Assembly (NCBI RefSeq): GCF_030272615.1
Contig: NC_081405.1
Location: forward strand, 569,965,095-570,029,094
Length of the DNA stretch: 64,000 nucleotides
Reading direction: 5' to 3'
DNA from: Cryptomeria japonica
Lineage: Eukaryota; Streptophyta; Pinopsida; Cupressales; Cupressaceae
The position numbers were made by a program, and so were the translations under genes. The notes under the pieces were generated by a model. The model did not search any database. It was given only the letters and a program-made list of their open reading frames with translations, and was not told the DNA's origin. This document shows, piece after piece, positions 11,566 through 23,542 of the stretch. Position 1 is the stretch's first letter, and each line of letters opens with the position of its first letter.

Positions 11566-14500
11566 CTTGCACCCTTATTTTAATTTTTTATTCTCAGATT
11601 TGATTGCTTATGCATTTTCAAATTCAAATTTACATTTATAAATTTAATTTTCAATTGAATTACATAAATTTAGAGGTTAAATTCATGTAAACCCCAATTT
11701 ATAGTTCTAAAATTGAACTTGTGGGTTGCCTAATTTGGATTAATTATCTTGGATCTGATTTCAAATTTGCGCTCATAGATCTTATTTTTAATCAAATTAT
11801 GTAAATTTAGAGGTAAAATTCATAAAAAACCCTAATTTATTTTGGTTAATTTGGTTTGGGGGTTGCATAATGTGTAATTTTTATTTGCAAATCTGATCTT
11901 AGATATTCATAATGGCACTAAATAGATCTGATCTATTTTCCATTTCAGATATGATTACTTTTCTTTTCACTTATATTTATCATAATCATGTGTTAGATAA
12001 TGGTTTCTTTCACTTCACAATGCTTATTTTCATCCATAGCACTTTGGCACATTATATTTATAGAATTTACAAAATGCTTTCTATCAATCAATGAAATCTC
12101 AAAGATTTCATCCATGATGCATGTTTTTTATGGTGATATTTTGAAGAAAATGCATTACATATATAGATCACATAAAAGCTTTTGTAGATCCTAAACCTAG
12201 ACATGCTAATGAAAAGCCTAATACTTGTACCTCTCCTAGGGTATCTAATGTGAATGAAGAAAGAGATAATACTCCCATCAATGGTCTCTCTAATGGATAA
12301 AAAGAATTTAAGAGAAACATGGCACCATCTTCGTGTCATACAAATACCCTAGCACAAGTGGGGCAAGGTCAAAATATTGGTATTTCCATTTTTGTAGACC
12401 CCCCTTATTCTCTTAGAGCTTATCTCAACAATACAAACATTTATAGAGAAGATGATGTTAATTAATTTCATTCATGATCTATCTCCCCACATAAAATTAA
12501 GTAAATATGACACCTTAGATGATAGGATCTTCCTTCCCAACCCATAAAAGAGGATATGCATGATGATAGGAGGAGAATCTCCCTACACAAGATATTACTT
12601 CTTTATCTACTTTTCCCTTCATTCCTTATAAATTCAATTGCATTAAAAATTTTAAAGAGATTTATTATAATACTCCTTAATTAAATCATTCTTACAAGAG
12701 TGGCTATTACATAATATCAAAACAAGGTTTTAGTGGACAAGGGCATGGAAAATTTGAACAGGGAATTGGGGTCCCTATAATCCCTCCTACACAAATTAGT
12801 ACATAAGAGCTAGGAAGTTATCATGATTCATGTATGGATGACCTCCTTATAATTCAATACTTTAAGGTGTATCTTGAGAGACATAGAAATTACCATCCAT
12901 GTAAAGTGCTATTGATTGATTGTCTGGATTTTCAAAAAATTATTCAAGAACTAGTTGATAATGGACCTATTAAAATCATATACGACATCCATATTCTTCT
13001 ACCAAACCTTGTACTACATCACAATAGACAAAACCTAATCCCATTGATAACCAAGAGAAATTAGCTACTATAATCTTTTGTATATTGAAGTATGATAAGA
13101 ATGTTGTCTTTCTTTCTTGGAAAATGTAAAGCATTTAAAATATTAGTTCAAGACCTATATGATAGGGATCTCATATTTGTTACAACATCTTGAACTCTTT
13201 CTTGGTGAAGAAGTAATGCCTTAGAACTACATTCACCCTTCATTTTTCTCCTCACGCAATGACACTAATAGTTAACTTCATTGGGGGCTCTTTGTCATTT
13301 AAGAGATGATGATTTTTCAATAACAAACATTTTGGGGCAGAAACAAAGTCCATTCTTACCTTTATGCTTGGGGGGCAAGAATATTATCCTATCTCTTCTC
13401 TCTATCGAAGGTTTCACTATTCCCTTTAGTGGTTGCATTTTTCATACTATGATGTCCTTACTTGATGGAATGCTATGTCTCTTATTATTAATCTCTCCTT
13501 AGGGGAGTTTTTGATGCTTCATCTTATTATTTCATTCACTCTTTGAACATTACCTCTTATTTAGAGCTGCATTTTGCATGTCTTCATTACTTTTGTTGCA
13601 TTAAATATTCCTTCATGTGAGTAAATTATTCATTTATTTATTTATAATCTCTCCTTAGAGGTTGTGTAATTATTTTAGTTGTATCTATGCTTGAGGGACA
13701 TTGATATCTCCTATCCTTTCTAAGGATCCACTTTTTCCTTTGTTGATCAGTGTCTGCTTATCCTTTGACGGAATTCCCTATATGAAGTTGTTTTTTTTCT
13801 CAAGGATTCTCTCCTATCCAAGGGATGTGTATCCTTTCCATTATAAACAAACCCTTCACTTTAGGTAGAAAGTGTATCATCCTTTATTAAGAATCCCTTT
13901 AACCTAGCAATAGGATGAAGGTAGGTATTCTTGTTCTCCTTCCCTTCTTTTGGTAGAATATTCTATGTTTGTTCAAGAACTCCTCATGGAGGTATATGTC
14001 CTTGAAGAAAAGATCTCTTCTCCTGCAATGATTCCCTTTACACTTTTTGCAAGATTTATCTTCTTCAACTATCTTATCCTTGCTTATAAGAGTGTTGCTT
14101 ATTTAGCTTGGATTTATGAACATTGTTGCCTAAAGGATATGTCCTTGGTGTTGAAGGTGGGTATTCTTGTTTATAGCTTCCTTAAGACATCAGCATAAGC
14201 CTATGTTGACATCCTCTCTCAGCCTTCTTCTATTGGATCACCTAGAAAAACACATCTAGACATGCTTTATGTCTTCTTGTGATGAGCTCATAGATTTTCT
14301 ATTTGCAGTTCATGGATGATGTGTTCTCTTTCTCTTTTTATGTGATCTCTCATGTTCTTGAGATGGCATTTTCAAGAATGATATTAGTGGTTGAGACATT
14401 TTGATAGTGAGGTCTCTTCAACTAGTTGACTTGTGGTCTTATTTTTGTCTTTTTGTTTTTTCCCTTTTTGTCTTTGTTTATATTTTATTTATCTTATTTT

Positions 14501-14679
14501 GTGTGCCTTTGCATGTGATTGAGTGGGTTAATATCCTAAGATTGGGGGCTTAGTTCCTTTAAAATAGTGATGCCTTACACTCCTTGTGATTGTGCTCCTA
14601 ATTGCTCCTCTTTTTCATCACTTTCATATAGTTTACTATGAAAATTTTCATAGGCTCTCCTATTAAAGTGAGTATTAAA
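11566..14679 (+). pseudogene. decayed internal region of L
   Basis: About 3.1 kb with many stops in every frame. The longest surviving pieces are at 12834-13064 and 13281-13502. The first ends with FQKIIQELVDNG, which resembles the segment after the Gag zinc site of Tat-like elements (compare O near 60700: LKNLIQDMINQG). That similarity is weak. The second piece (LGGKNIILSLLSIEG) is not recognised. GATTGGGGGCTTAG near 14540 resembles a polypurine tract but lies about 140 bp before the apparent LTR start. I see no protease, RT or integrase motif. Confidence 0.45.
11655..11905 (+). repeat. two-copy tandem repeat, about 137 bp
   Basis: Two imperfect copies share AAATTTAGAGG at about 11667 and 11804, followed by a related stretch ending near CAAATYTG. 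They lie in the leader of L's internal region and are non-coding. Confidence 0.55.
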
Positions 14680-15794
14680 TATAGCATCATACATTATCAC
14701 CAGGCCAACTTACACCTCATGTTTGGCCACTAATTTAGCGTGTCCTACCCTCATCACCTCTCTAGGTCTATTTTTTGCTTACTCTCCAATTCTAGTACCA
14801 TGAATACCCATTTATAGATTCCTTGGTGGGGTACTCCTCTTCTTGATGCTTCATTTTGGTCTCTTATACAAAAGGACCTTGGTAAGTAGTCCCATGGTCC
14901 CTCTAAATGGGACCAAAATTTTAATTAGCATAGGGGCAATATCTCTATAGTGGTAATTTATCTCTATGGCTCCACATGACCATTTGACGTTAGCTTAATT
15001 AGGAATTTACCTAGATGAACCTGTATAAAGAAATTTGATCAACCTAATTTCATCCAAGAAAATATAATCAATTCTAAGAATCCAAGCAATAAATTCCTAA
15101 CACTCTTGTATTTGTGAAGCATTCATCATCAAGCATTTTTCACAAATCTTCAAGGCTGCATATTCTTCATTCAAACATTGTGGAGAAAATTTACATCATT
15201 TATGTGCAAGAATGTGTGTCTTATTAGGGATTTGTCATTTTCATTCCATTTCATACAACATATGTGATTATATTAAGGAAACAAAGAATCATCATCTACA
15301 ATTTTAGATTTGAGGTATATCTTTCTAGTATTTAAATTTTTATATTTTTATTTATTCATTCAAGGTTTATTTCTAAACTGGGATTTGACTTAGGAAAACC
15401 TTTATTCCCAATATGTTTTCCCTTTTCATTGTGTGTAGGAACAGGTACGCAACTACATTTTGGAGGAATGATAGTGTTCATAGAGACAAATAGGTTCCCC
15501 TTTGGACAACAAAAAGTTAGTACAATGGTGACCACCATCATGACCCTAACAATTTAAGGAACATTTTGAGGAGAAATCTAAATCATATTCCTTTGATAAA
15601 AACTAGGTTTGTGGCTTCATGAGATTACTATAGTCGACTATTTATGCCCAATCTCTTCAATATACACACATTTACCCTAATTTTAGCATCCTCAACAATT
15701 TAATATAATTCAATATCAAGGGAAAGAAGAGCCTCATTCAGAAGGGCATAGAATTTGATCAAAATATTGGTCTATTTGTCTTAGATCTATCAAA
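14680..15794 (+). repeat. 3' LTR of L, truncated at its end
   Basis: It begins TATAGCATCATACATT, matching the TGTAGCATCATAAATT start of M and P with one change in the TG. It aligns with the 5' LTR from 15321 on. It is also an inverted copy of the neighbouring P LTR (15795-17037). About 80 bp of the LTR end is missing at the P junction. Confidence 0.6.
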
Positions 15795-17037
15795 TGGGTC
15801 TTTGGATGGTTGCATTGACTCTAGTGGGTCCTATGTTGATGAAAATTTTAGGGTTTCCACCATAAGAATAATGAAAACCACTAATATTTACTGTGGGACC
15901 GATACATTAAGGAAATATGGGATTTACATGGATCAAATTATAATAGATCTAAATTCTGATCTAATTCCAAGGGGCTTTTTAAGTGTGCCTCTTCTTTCCC
16001 TTAAGTTGAATTAATTTATTAAGGATTCTTAAATTAGGTTAAACATGCTATAATTGATGTAAAAAAGGTTGGATAGTAAGCTATAGTCATCGGATTGAGA
16101 CATAATCTTGGATATAAGGTTTACAAGAGTATTTAGACCTGTTCCCATAAGGAGCTCCTAATTTGTTAGGACCAGGATGGTGGTCGCTCTAGTCCTATAC
16201 ACTTTTTGTACTCCAATGGGGGATTTATTTGTCACTGTAAATAAATATTATTCTAAACATTGTAGCTCTTTACCTAATCATGCACACATTAGAGAAGTGA
16301 AATAGGTTGGCAATAGGGGTTTCCCCAAGTTAAACCCTAGTTTAGAAATTAACCTTGAATCAAATATTACAAATACTACAATAAACAATGGAAAGATATA
16401 CCTCAAAATCTCTAGTGATTAATAATGATTCTTTCCTTCTTGAATGTAATCACATATGTTTAATGAAATGGAATGAATAAGACAAAACCCTAATCACACA
16501 CACATGTTTGCATATTAATGTTGTAATTTGCTCCATAATGGGTGACTTAAGGAAAGGAAACCTTGCAGATCCCTCTGAATGGTTGATGGTGAAGACTTCA
16601 ATGCTTCAATTGTTTAGGTTGAGTGCTTGGATTCTTATGTTTGAAATAAAATTGATTGGTGTCTTTATATATGAGGATCTAGGTCTAATTACCAATTAGG
16701 CAAAACTCAAATGGTCATGTAGAGCAACCAAATTCATTTCTCGTCAGAGAGATAGGTCACACCCTCTTAAAAAAAATGGGTCCCATTGAGGTGACTAGGG
16801 TACTGGGTTCTTTCGTTCAAGACCAAGGCACTAGTACCCTGGGCCTCCTCAATCATGGAGCTTAAATTGACCTTAAGGCGAAGGACATACACCTGGAGGA
16901 TCATTTGGCAAGGGTATGTGGCATAAAAGTTGGAGTTAAGACACTAAATGGACCCATATAGGAGATGAGGGAGAGACGCGCTAAAGGAGAACAAATATGA
17001 GGTGTAAATTGGCTTGATGATAATTTATGATGCTACG
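15795..17037 (-). repeat. LTR of P, copy 1 (3' LTR)
   Basis: This matches, in pieces, 19428-19818, 39372-40180 and 44422-44448. Minus-strand ends are CGTAGCATCATAAATT (start, with TG changed) and AAAGACCCA (end). A purine-rich AAGAGAAGAGAAAGAGG lies just upstream of the start as a plausible polypurine tract. Confidence 0.65.
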
Positions 17038-18143
17038 GGTCCTCTTTCTCTTCTCTTGAAGCTAGGATATTTCCTTCACTTGATGTATAGGGAAGAAAAC
17101 TTCATCTAACATCCCTCTTCCAGTGTATGAAATGGAATTTTGAGCTTATGGGTTACCTACATACACTTGTTAGTAAAGAGGTTCATGCTAGTTTTAAAAT
17201 ATAGCTTTCCAAATATTGAAAATAAATGTATCTTAGTATAAAGTAAATGAAAAGAATAAAAATTAAATGACAAGAAGAAAATTGTTTAAAATGAAAAACA
17301 ACAATAAACCTAAACTTAACATTCCTAATCCTTAGTGCTATGTCAAGAAATGGTACAAAAAATTAGTAGCCTCCACTATATTCATAAATATGGTGCAATA
17401 TATCAAGCACTCAACTTGGTTGAGGTGTTCAATGAGGTAACTTCTTGTCTTGAATGGGGTTTCAATTAATTATTGGCCAAGGACATATCCTTAAAGATGG
17501 CACTGCCACTATATGTGTAGCAAAGTATTTCTTGAGTTTCTTATCATTGCATAAATAAACACTAATTAATGAAAGTACAAGTAGTGTTGGAAAAAAAACC
17601 TATTTGATACAATAGTTTCTATAGAAGACTTAAGAGAAACTAAATTGTGGTTGTAGATAATAGTTGATAACTAATGGAAAGTAAAAACTTAGTTGCAACC
17701 AAGAGTCTAATTATTAAAGTATTAACAAAGCATAAAAGAAATAAGTTAACAATCATTAAGGAACTAATAGAAAACTTGCTACTATATTAAAAAAAATTAA
17801 TAATAGAAAATATGAGGATTACATTACATCAAGTGGCCTTTGTTTGAGGAATAGAATCTCTGAGAAGTAATAGTATCCTTCACTAAAAAGATAATTTATA
17901 TAATACATTCTCATTCATAATGCATATCTAGGTAATAGGAATGAAAGTACACAAAAAATATAACAACCATTTTTGCATTGTTCATAATTCTAACATTCAT
18001 TATCTAGTAAAAATAAAAATAACTTAGAATGCTAACTGAAGAAGATCCTAACTAAAATAACACTTCCTCCTTTTAAATAAAATCATAGGAAGTGGATCAT
18101 TACTTCTTCCAACTAGTCCTAAATATATTTTACATCTTTCTAA

Positions 18144-19331
18144 TGTTAGGCCAAATATAGAAAGCTAATGTACTGAGAGGGGAGGGGTGAATCAGTACTC
18201 CAAAACTTTTCTTTTGTAATAACCTTATTGTTATGCATAAACAGAATAGTGCAGTAACATAAAACAAAACTATAATCAACAGATAACATTCATACATGAT
18301 TCACTCCATAACACATATATTTTGGTCACGCAGAAAATCTTCGTTAGAGAGAAAAACTGTGGTGGGGATGGCACCCATAACTTCACTACTGCAATAATAA
18401 AGAATGCTCGGTTAGAGCTACATTTAGCTATTTCTGATAGCTTACCCTGTTAGGAGTATTAAGATCAGTTAGATCTACCTTACTAAAGGATTTATACAAC
18501 ACTATATAAGTGTAGCACCTGGTTAAAGGATTTACAATTTATAGACTTGGTTAGAGTCTTTTACCCTGTTAAAGGTTTCTCTTACAAATTCAAAATATTA
18601 CAATATAATCATTACAAATATCTGCAACTTTACATCTGAAATGCTAAAGCAAATTCTATGTGCTCTTAATAAGATTACCTAGCTTGTAGCATACCTCGAT
18701 AACCCATAATGAAACTCGGTAAACCCTTCTGTTTACTCTGTTCTTCGACCGTTCATTGATAACCTTCTTGGTGACCTCTTTGTGTCTCTATAACAGTCTT
18801 CCTTCATGCATACACACTGCTATCTCATTGCATCTCTTATCACATCATATCGTGTCATATATCTAACCTTAGAATCATGCTATATTTATAGATCTCTTAC
18901 AACAGTGATCTGATTTATTGCTTCGATCTTACAAAAAGATTCTTCGATTAAACAAAATATCTCATAGGTTAGATTGATCTTGTAATCATACACAATCTCC
19001 TAGTGCAATTTCCAACACAAAAATGGTTAGATGTGCCTCGATCTTGTAACACGTTTTCATGTGCATGTCAAGGTTCAATGTATCTAGTAAGATGTTTTAC
19101 TCAGTGAATATCAACTCGGAGAGTTAATTATACCACTCGGTAGCCATGAACCTTTACTCGATAAGAAGCTCAGTGAATATTGTGTTCTGTGACTGCTTTC
19201 TTCAGTAACTGACTAGACTGTCCATACCGACTTCTCTATGTGTACTGACTGCATGATTTGGTAATACTAACTGACTAGAATATAGTATGACTTTGGATAT
19301 GAAACTAATGGCAATTTGATAAGTAGTAACA
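18144..19331 (-). repeat. T3: solo LTR of family T
   Basis: A single 1,188-bp family T LTR, minus orientation. It starts TGTTAGGCC at its left edge and ends AGTAACA. TSDs are TCTAA (18139-18143) and TGTAA (19332-19336), one mismatch. The uninterrupted target is preserved near 53333. It was probably formed by recombination between the two LTRs of a full T element. Confidence 0.85.
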
Positions 19332-19411
19332 TGTAACACTAAGGAAACCTATTAATTGAATAAAAAAAGTTATTTTTGCATTGACTCCTTTATTCCTTAG
19401 TAATACAAATT

Positions 19412-19425
19412 CTGTATGTACACCA
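19412..19425 (-). other. primer-binding site of P
   Basis: TGGTGTACATACAG on the minus strand, two bases inside the P LTR end. It differs from the TGGTGAACCC motif of L, M and O. Confidence 0.4.
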
Positions 19426-20465
19426 AATGGGTCTTTGGATGGTTTCATTGACTCTAATGGGTCCTGTGTTGGTGAAAATATTAGGGTTTTCACCAAAAGA
19501 ATGATGAAAACTACTAATATTTACTTTGGGATCGATACATTAAGGAAATATAAGAATTAGACGGATGTAATTCTAATAGATCTAGATTCTGATCTAATTA
19601 CAAGGGGGTTTTTAAGTGTGCTTCTTCTTTCCCTTAAGTTGAATTGATCTATAATGACGATGCTCAAATTAGGGTAAATATGTTAGAATTGATGTAAAAA
19701 TGCTTGGACAGTAATTTGTAGTCATTGGATCGAGCCACGAACCAGGATCTAAGGTTTATAAGAGCATTCAGACCCGTTCCCATAAGGAGCTCATCATTTA
19801 TTAGGAACAAGATGGTGGTGTTGGTATTATGGATGTGTTGCATTGGTTTTGTCATTGATGTCAACACTTGTCAACACTTGAGAACACTTGCAGATCTTTG
19901 GTTATGTTCATCGGCATGTTCACTGACTTATGCACAGTCACCGGTATCTAGTTCACCGACAGGTTATATTGTTCACTGACACTGAGGATGATCTATTATC
20001 ATCTAGAGATTACTTGGTTATGTCAAAGAAAATGTTTGGACACTTGGTTTTGGTGATTTGGTCATTGATCTAATCGAGTTTGTATATTTGTTGTTAGCAG
20101 CAAATAGGTCTAGGTTATGGACCGACAAGCATTATCTATTCCAGATCAGCATGACATGTTATGGAGATGATTTTTTATTATTGTAAATGAATTGAGCGGA
20201 CATCATGCATCGCATCTTGATTCATTTGTAATTGATTTAATTGTAATATCTTAGTAAGCCGACCTACACATTTGGTCTTAGGTTTTGGTATATATGTAAG
20301 ATTTCATTTATGAGATTATGTGGGAGTAGAGGAGTGGAAAAAGGATTGTAATAAGCTATATGCAAATATAAGCAGAGCTATAGACATAGACATCATTTGA
20401 AGATTCACAGAGGCTTTTGGAGAAGGAAAATCAGAGCTTAACTGATACTAAATCCAGCATATGAA

Positions 20466-21605
20466 TGTTACTACTTATCAAGCTACCATTAGTTTTATGA
20501 TCAAAGTTATTCTATATACTCTAGTCAGTTATCTATACCGAGATATTTAGTCAGTATGCACAGTCTAGTCGGTTATTGAAGAAAGTAGTCTCAGAACGTA
20601 GTATACATCGAGCTGTCTACTGAGTATCATTTCATGTCTACTGAGCAGCAAATATGACACACTGAGTGGTTACACACCGAGTGAAACATGTTACCAGATT
20701 CATTGAACCTGGACATACCTATGAAAATGTGTTACAAGATCGAGGAACATCTAACAGTTATCACATTGGAAATTGCACTTAAAGATTGTCTATGATTTTG
20801 AGGTCATCTTAACCAATGAAATATTGTGCATGGTTATTCATTTGATAAAACATGTTTGTAAGATCGAAGCAATGAATGGATCACTGACATAAAAGATCTA
20901 TTTATACAACATGAGTTAAGAATTAAAAAAGGTGTGTGCATGAGTGTAAAAAGACTGTTACAGAGACATGGAGGTCACCGAGAAGGTTTTCAGAGAATAG
21001 TCGAAGAATAGAGTAAATAGAAGGGTTTACCAAGTTACTATATGGTTTACCAAGGTATGCTATAAGCAAGGTAATCTATTCTAAGCACATAGAATCTGCT
21101 ATAACATTCCAGATGTAAAGTTGCAGATATTTGTAATGATTTATTGTAATATTTTGAAGTTGTAAGAGAAACCTTTAACAGGGTAAAAGACTCTAAACAA
21201 GTCTATAAATTGTAAAGCCTCTATCTAGGTGCAACATTTAGTTTAAGTGTTCTAAAATCCTTTAGCAAGGTAGATCTAACAGATCTTGTTACTCCTAACA
21301 GGGTAAGCTATCATAAATAGCTAAACATGTAGCTCTAATCGAGCACTCTTTATTATTGCAGTAGTGAAGTTGTGGGAGCCATCCCCACTGCAATTTTTCT
21401 CTCTAACCAAGAGTTTCTGCGTAACCAAAATAAATGTGTTATGGAGTGAATCATGTATGATTGTTATCTATTTGTTTTAGCTTTATATTATGTTACTGCA
21501 CTGTCCGATTTATGCATAACAGTAAAGTTATTGTTGAAGAGAAGTTTTGGAGTACTGATTCACCCCTCCCTCTCAGTACATGAGCTTTCCATATTGGGCC
21601 TTACA
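20466..21605 (+). repeat. 5' LTR of T2
   Basis: This 1,140-bp LTR, TGTTACTA..CCTTACA, pairs with 26058-27182. Likely TATA box TATTTATA at 20899-20906. Its 3' end includes TGATTCACCCCTCCC before the LTR end. Confidence 0.92.
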
Positions 21606-21607
21606 AT

Positions 21608-21619
21608 TGGTATCAGAGC
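21608..21619 (+). other. primer-binding site of T2
   Basis: TGGTATCAGAGC, two bases inside the LTR. It fits initiator-Met tRNA and is identical to T1's. Confidence 0.9.
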
Positions 21620-21667
21620 TTGAATCTTGGAAAAGGGTTTAACTTCCTAAAGAGAAATATCTTATCA

Positions 21668-22994
21668 ATGGAAGGCTATAAACAATCTCAGAGGATTGTG
21701 TATCTGCAAGAAGAGTTGGATCGTGCTAATCAAGTGATTGTAGACATGCAAAGACAAATGCAAAAATCTCTGAAAGTAAGAAGAAGATTATCTGATGATT
21801 TGCAAGACTCTCAAGAGTTAGTGGAACAAATTGAGACATCATCTGAGAATAGCATATCTAAAGAAACTGAAGAAATGATTGGAGTATTGAGAGAAAAGAA
21901 AAAAATAGTGGTTGATCAACTAAAAGCAATGAAAAGAGAACATGAATATTTCAGCACACAAATGACTAAAAATCTTGATGCATTAAGGATAGCCGAGGAT
22001 AAAGTAAGAAATATATAAAGAGAGAAACAACAACTTGAAGTCTTAGTATCTGATAAAAATGATGAAATCACAAGGTTGACTAGAATTCAGCAAAATCTAT
22101 CTGATCAACTAGGTTCTGCACATCATGAAGCAATTCTGAAGGATAATGAGAATCAAGCATTGAAACTTGAAGTATCAAGGTTGACCGATGAACTTGAATC
22201 AGAGAAGAAATCCAAAGAAAAATTGAAGAAGAGTTATGAAGCATCGAAGATGTTGGATGAGCAAATGAATACAAGAAGACCCAACAAAGATGCATGACTC
22301 GGTTAAAAAGGAAAAGACTACCAAAAAGGGAATTCATACTACCGAGAGAGGAGAATCATCAAAGCAAGCTGGAAACAAGAACAACATCAAAAGAAAGAAG
22401 CCTATTTGCAACTACTGTGAAAGTCAAGGTCACATTGCCAACATGTGCCAAATCAGAAAAGGTAAGCAGCCGAATGTCACTAAGTCCAAAGGTTATTGTT
22501 ACAATTGCAATAAATATGGTCACACATCTAAACAATGTAGGACAAAGTCTATAAACAATTATCAGAAGGAAAAATTCAAAGGGTTTTGTAAAAAATGTAA
22601 TAGATATGGACATAGTACCAAGAAGTGCTAGTTTAAGCAAATGAACTATATGTGGTACGCACACCGAGCAAATGCTAGAGGTTACCGAACTCACACAAAT
22701 CCCTACCGACAATATTTTGTAGTACCATGGGATTACAATACAAGGATATGGTGTGAATGTTGTGGAAGATATGGACATATAAGTGCCAACTATTTTATAA
22801 GGTTTGGAATGAACAACCAAAGATCATGGAGAAATCCTGATATGGCATGTTTTCATTGTCACAAAGTTGGACATTTAGCTGGAGATTGTAGAGATCAACC
22901 TAGAAAAGACACTAAAGAAATAAAAGATAAATTAAAGATGATTTGGAAAAAGAAGGAAATTGTGTCAAATAAAAAAAAGCACCTTACCTACTGA
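21668..22994 (+). pseudogene. T2 Gag-like coiled-coil protein with five zinc knuckles (broken)
   Basis: The start is ATG at 21668 (MEGYKQS), conserved in T1. A near-cognate TTG 48 bases upstream extends the frame but overlaps the primer site and is not preferred. An N-terminal coiled-coil region (to about 22280) has one stop at 22016-22018. A +1 shift with a stop near 22295 precedes a Lys-rich linker and five knuckles. Knuckles 1-3 are canonical CX2CX4HX4C at 22407-22448, 22497-22538 and 22587-22628. A TAG at 22629-22631 replaces the Trp codon of T1. Knuckle 4 (22752-22793) has Tyr as its last ligand. Knuckle 5 (22848-22889) is canonical. It likely acts as nucleocapsid, binding element RNA. 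Confidence 0.82.
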
Positions 22995-23542
22995 GTTAGG
23001 TGCTCCTATTCCAAATTAATCGGTAAAGGTATGAAGGGACTACATTCTATCAAGGTTAAATCTTAACAGTTCCTATTTTATTATGCACTTAATTCAAATT
23101 TGCATAATTAAGATGTATTAGTAAGTTTGAAATTCTATCAAAGTCCTTTGAAGTACTTTATAGGAAGCCTATCAAGTCGGTGAATGAAGGAAGTTTGGTT
23201 CCTCGGTTAAAGAAAAAAAGGGAAAGAAAGTTAAGTGGAACCGAGTGCATTTAATATTTTTGACCTAACCTGCACGGAGCCTGATAAGGCATATTGTGTA
23301 CTTAAAAGCATTTTTGCAGTCATTTTCAACTCACCAATTTTTCAAGAGAGCAGAGCAAAGCGAATCCAAGGCGATCAAACCTCCTACAAAGCAAATTCAA
23401 GGTATTTACATCAATCTCAATGCATTGTTAAGCTGGTTTACCAATCTTATCAAGTTGCTATTATTTGCTAAGTGTGAAACGTCAGTCGTTTGAAATCCTA
23501 AAACCCTAAGGATTCTTTGTTAGCTTTTATCTGAAATCTAAA
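22995..23542 (+). other. T2 spacer between gag and ORF2
   Basis: About 550 bp, not conserved as protein. Short frames at 23235-23493 overlap each other and have no clear T1 counterpart. It may carry expression signals for ORF2, but none is identified. Confidence 0.4.

Larger units (their letters stand above)
10983..15794 (+). mobile_element. L: old LTR retrotransposon, both ends disrupted
   Basis: Direct repeats 10983-11465 and 15321-15794 are clearly related and lie either side of a decayed internal region, in the order 5' LTR, primer site, internal region, 3' LTR. The 5' LTR has lost its first part to the left of the M insertion. The 3' LTR is cut at 15794 by the P array. The primer site TGGTGAACCCAA is shared with M and O, pointing to a Tat-like Gypsy relationship. 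No reverse transcriptase is seen, so L is probably a non-autonomous derivative or a heavily deleted copy. Confidence 0.65.
17038..19427 (-). other. internal region of P, non-coding
   Basis: About 1.2 kb of P internal sequence (17038-18143 and 19337-19427) interrupted by solo LTR T3. It is AT-rich with no reading frame longer than background on either strand. It aligns with 44449-44817 plus 52565-53440. Confidence 0.6.

Noticed and set aside
13281-13502. 73-codon frame in L that could be a small secreted or membrane protein
   Set aside because: It is flanked by stops within decayed element sequence, with no promoter or homologous copy in the window.
14541-14552. GATTGGGGGCTT as polypurine tract of L
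   Set aside because: It lies about 140 bp before the LTR start inferred from the TATAGCATCAT motif. It is left as a possibility only, as the LTR edge could be misplaced.
19725-19979. 84-codon frame spanning the P/A boundary
   Set aside because: It crosses an insertion junction (19818/19819), so it is a chance fusion.
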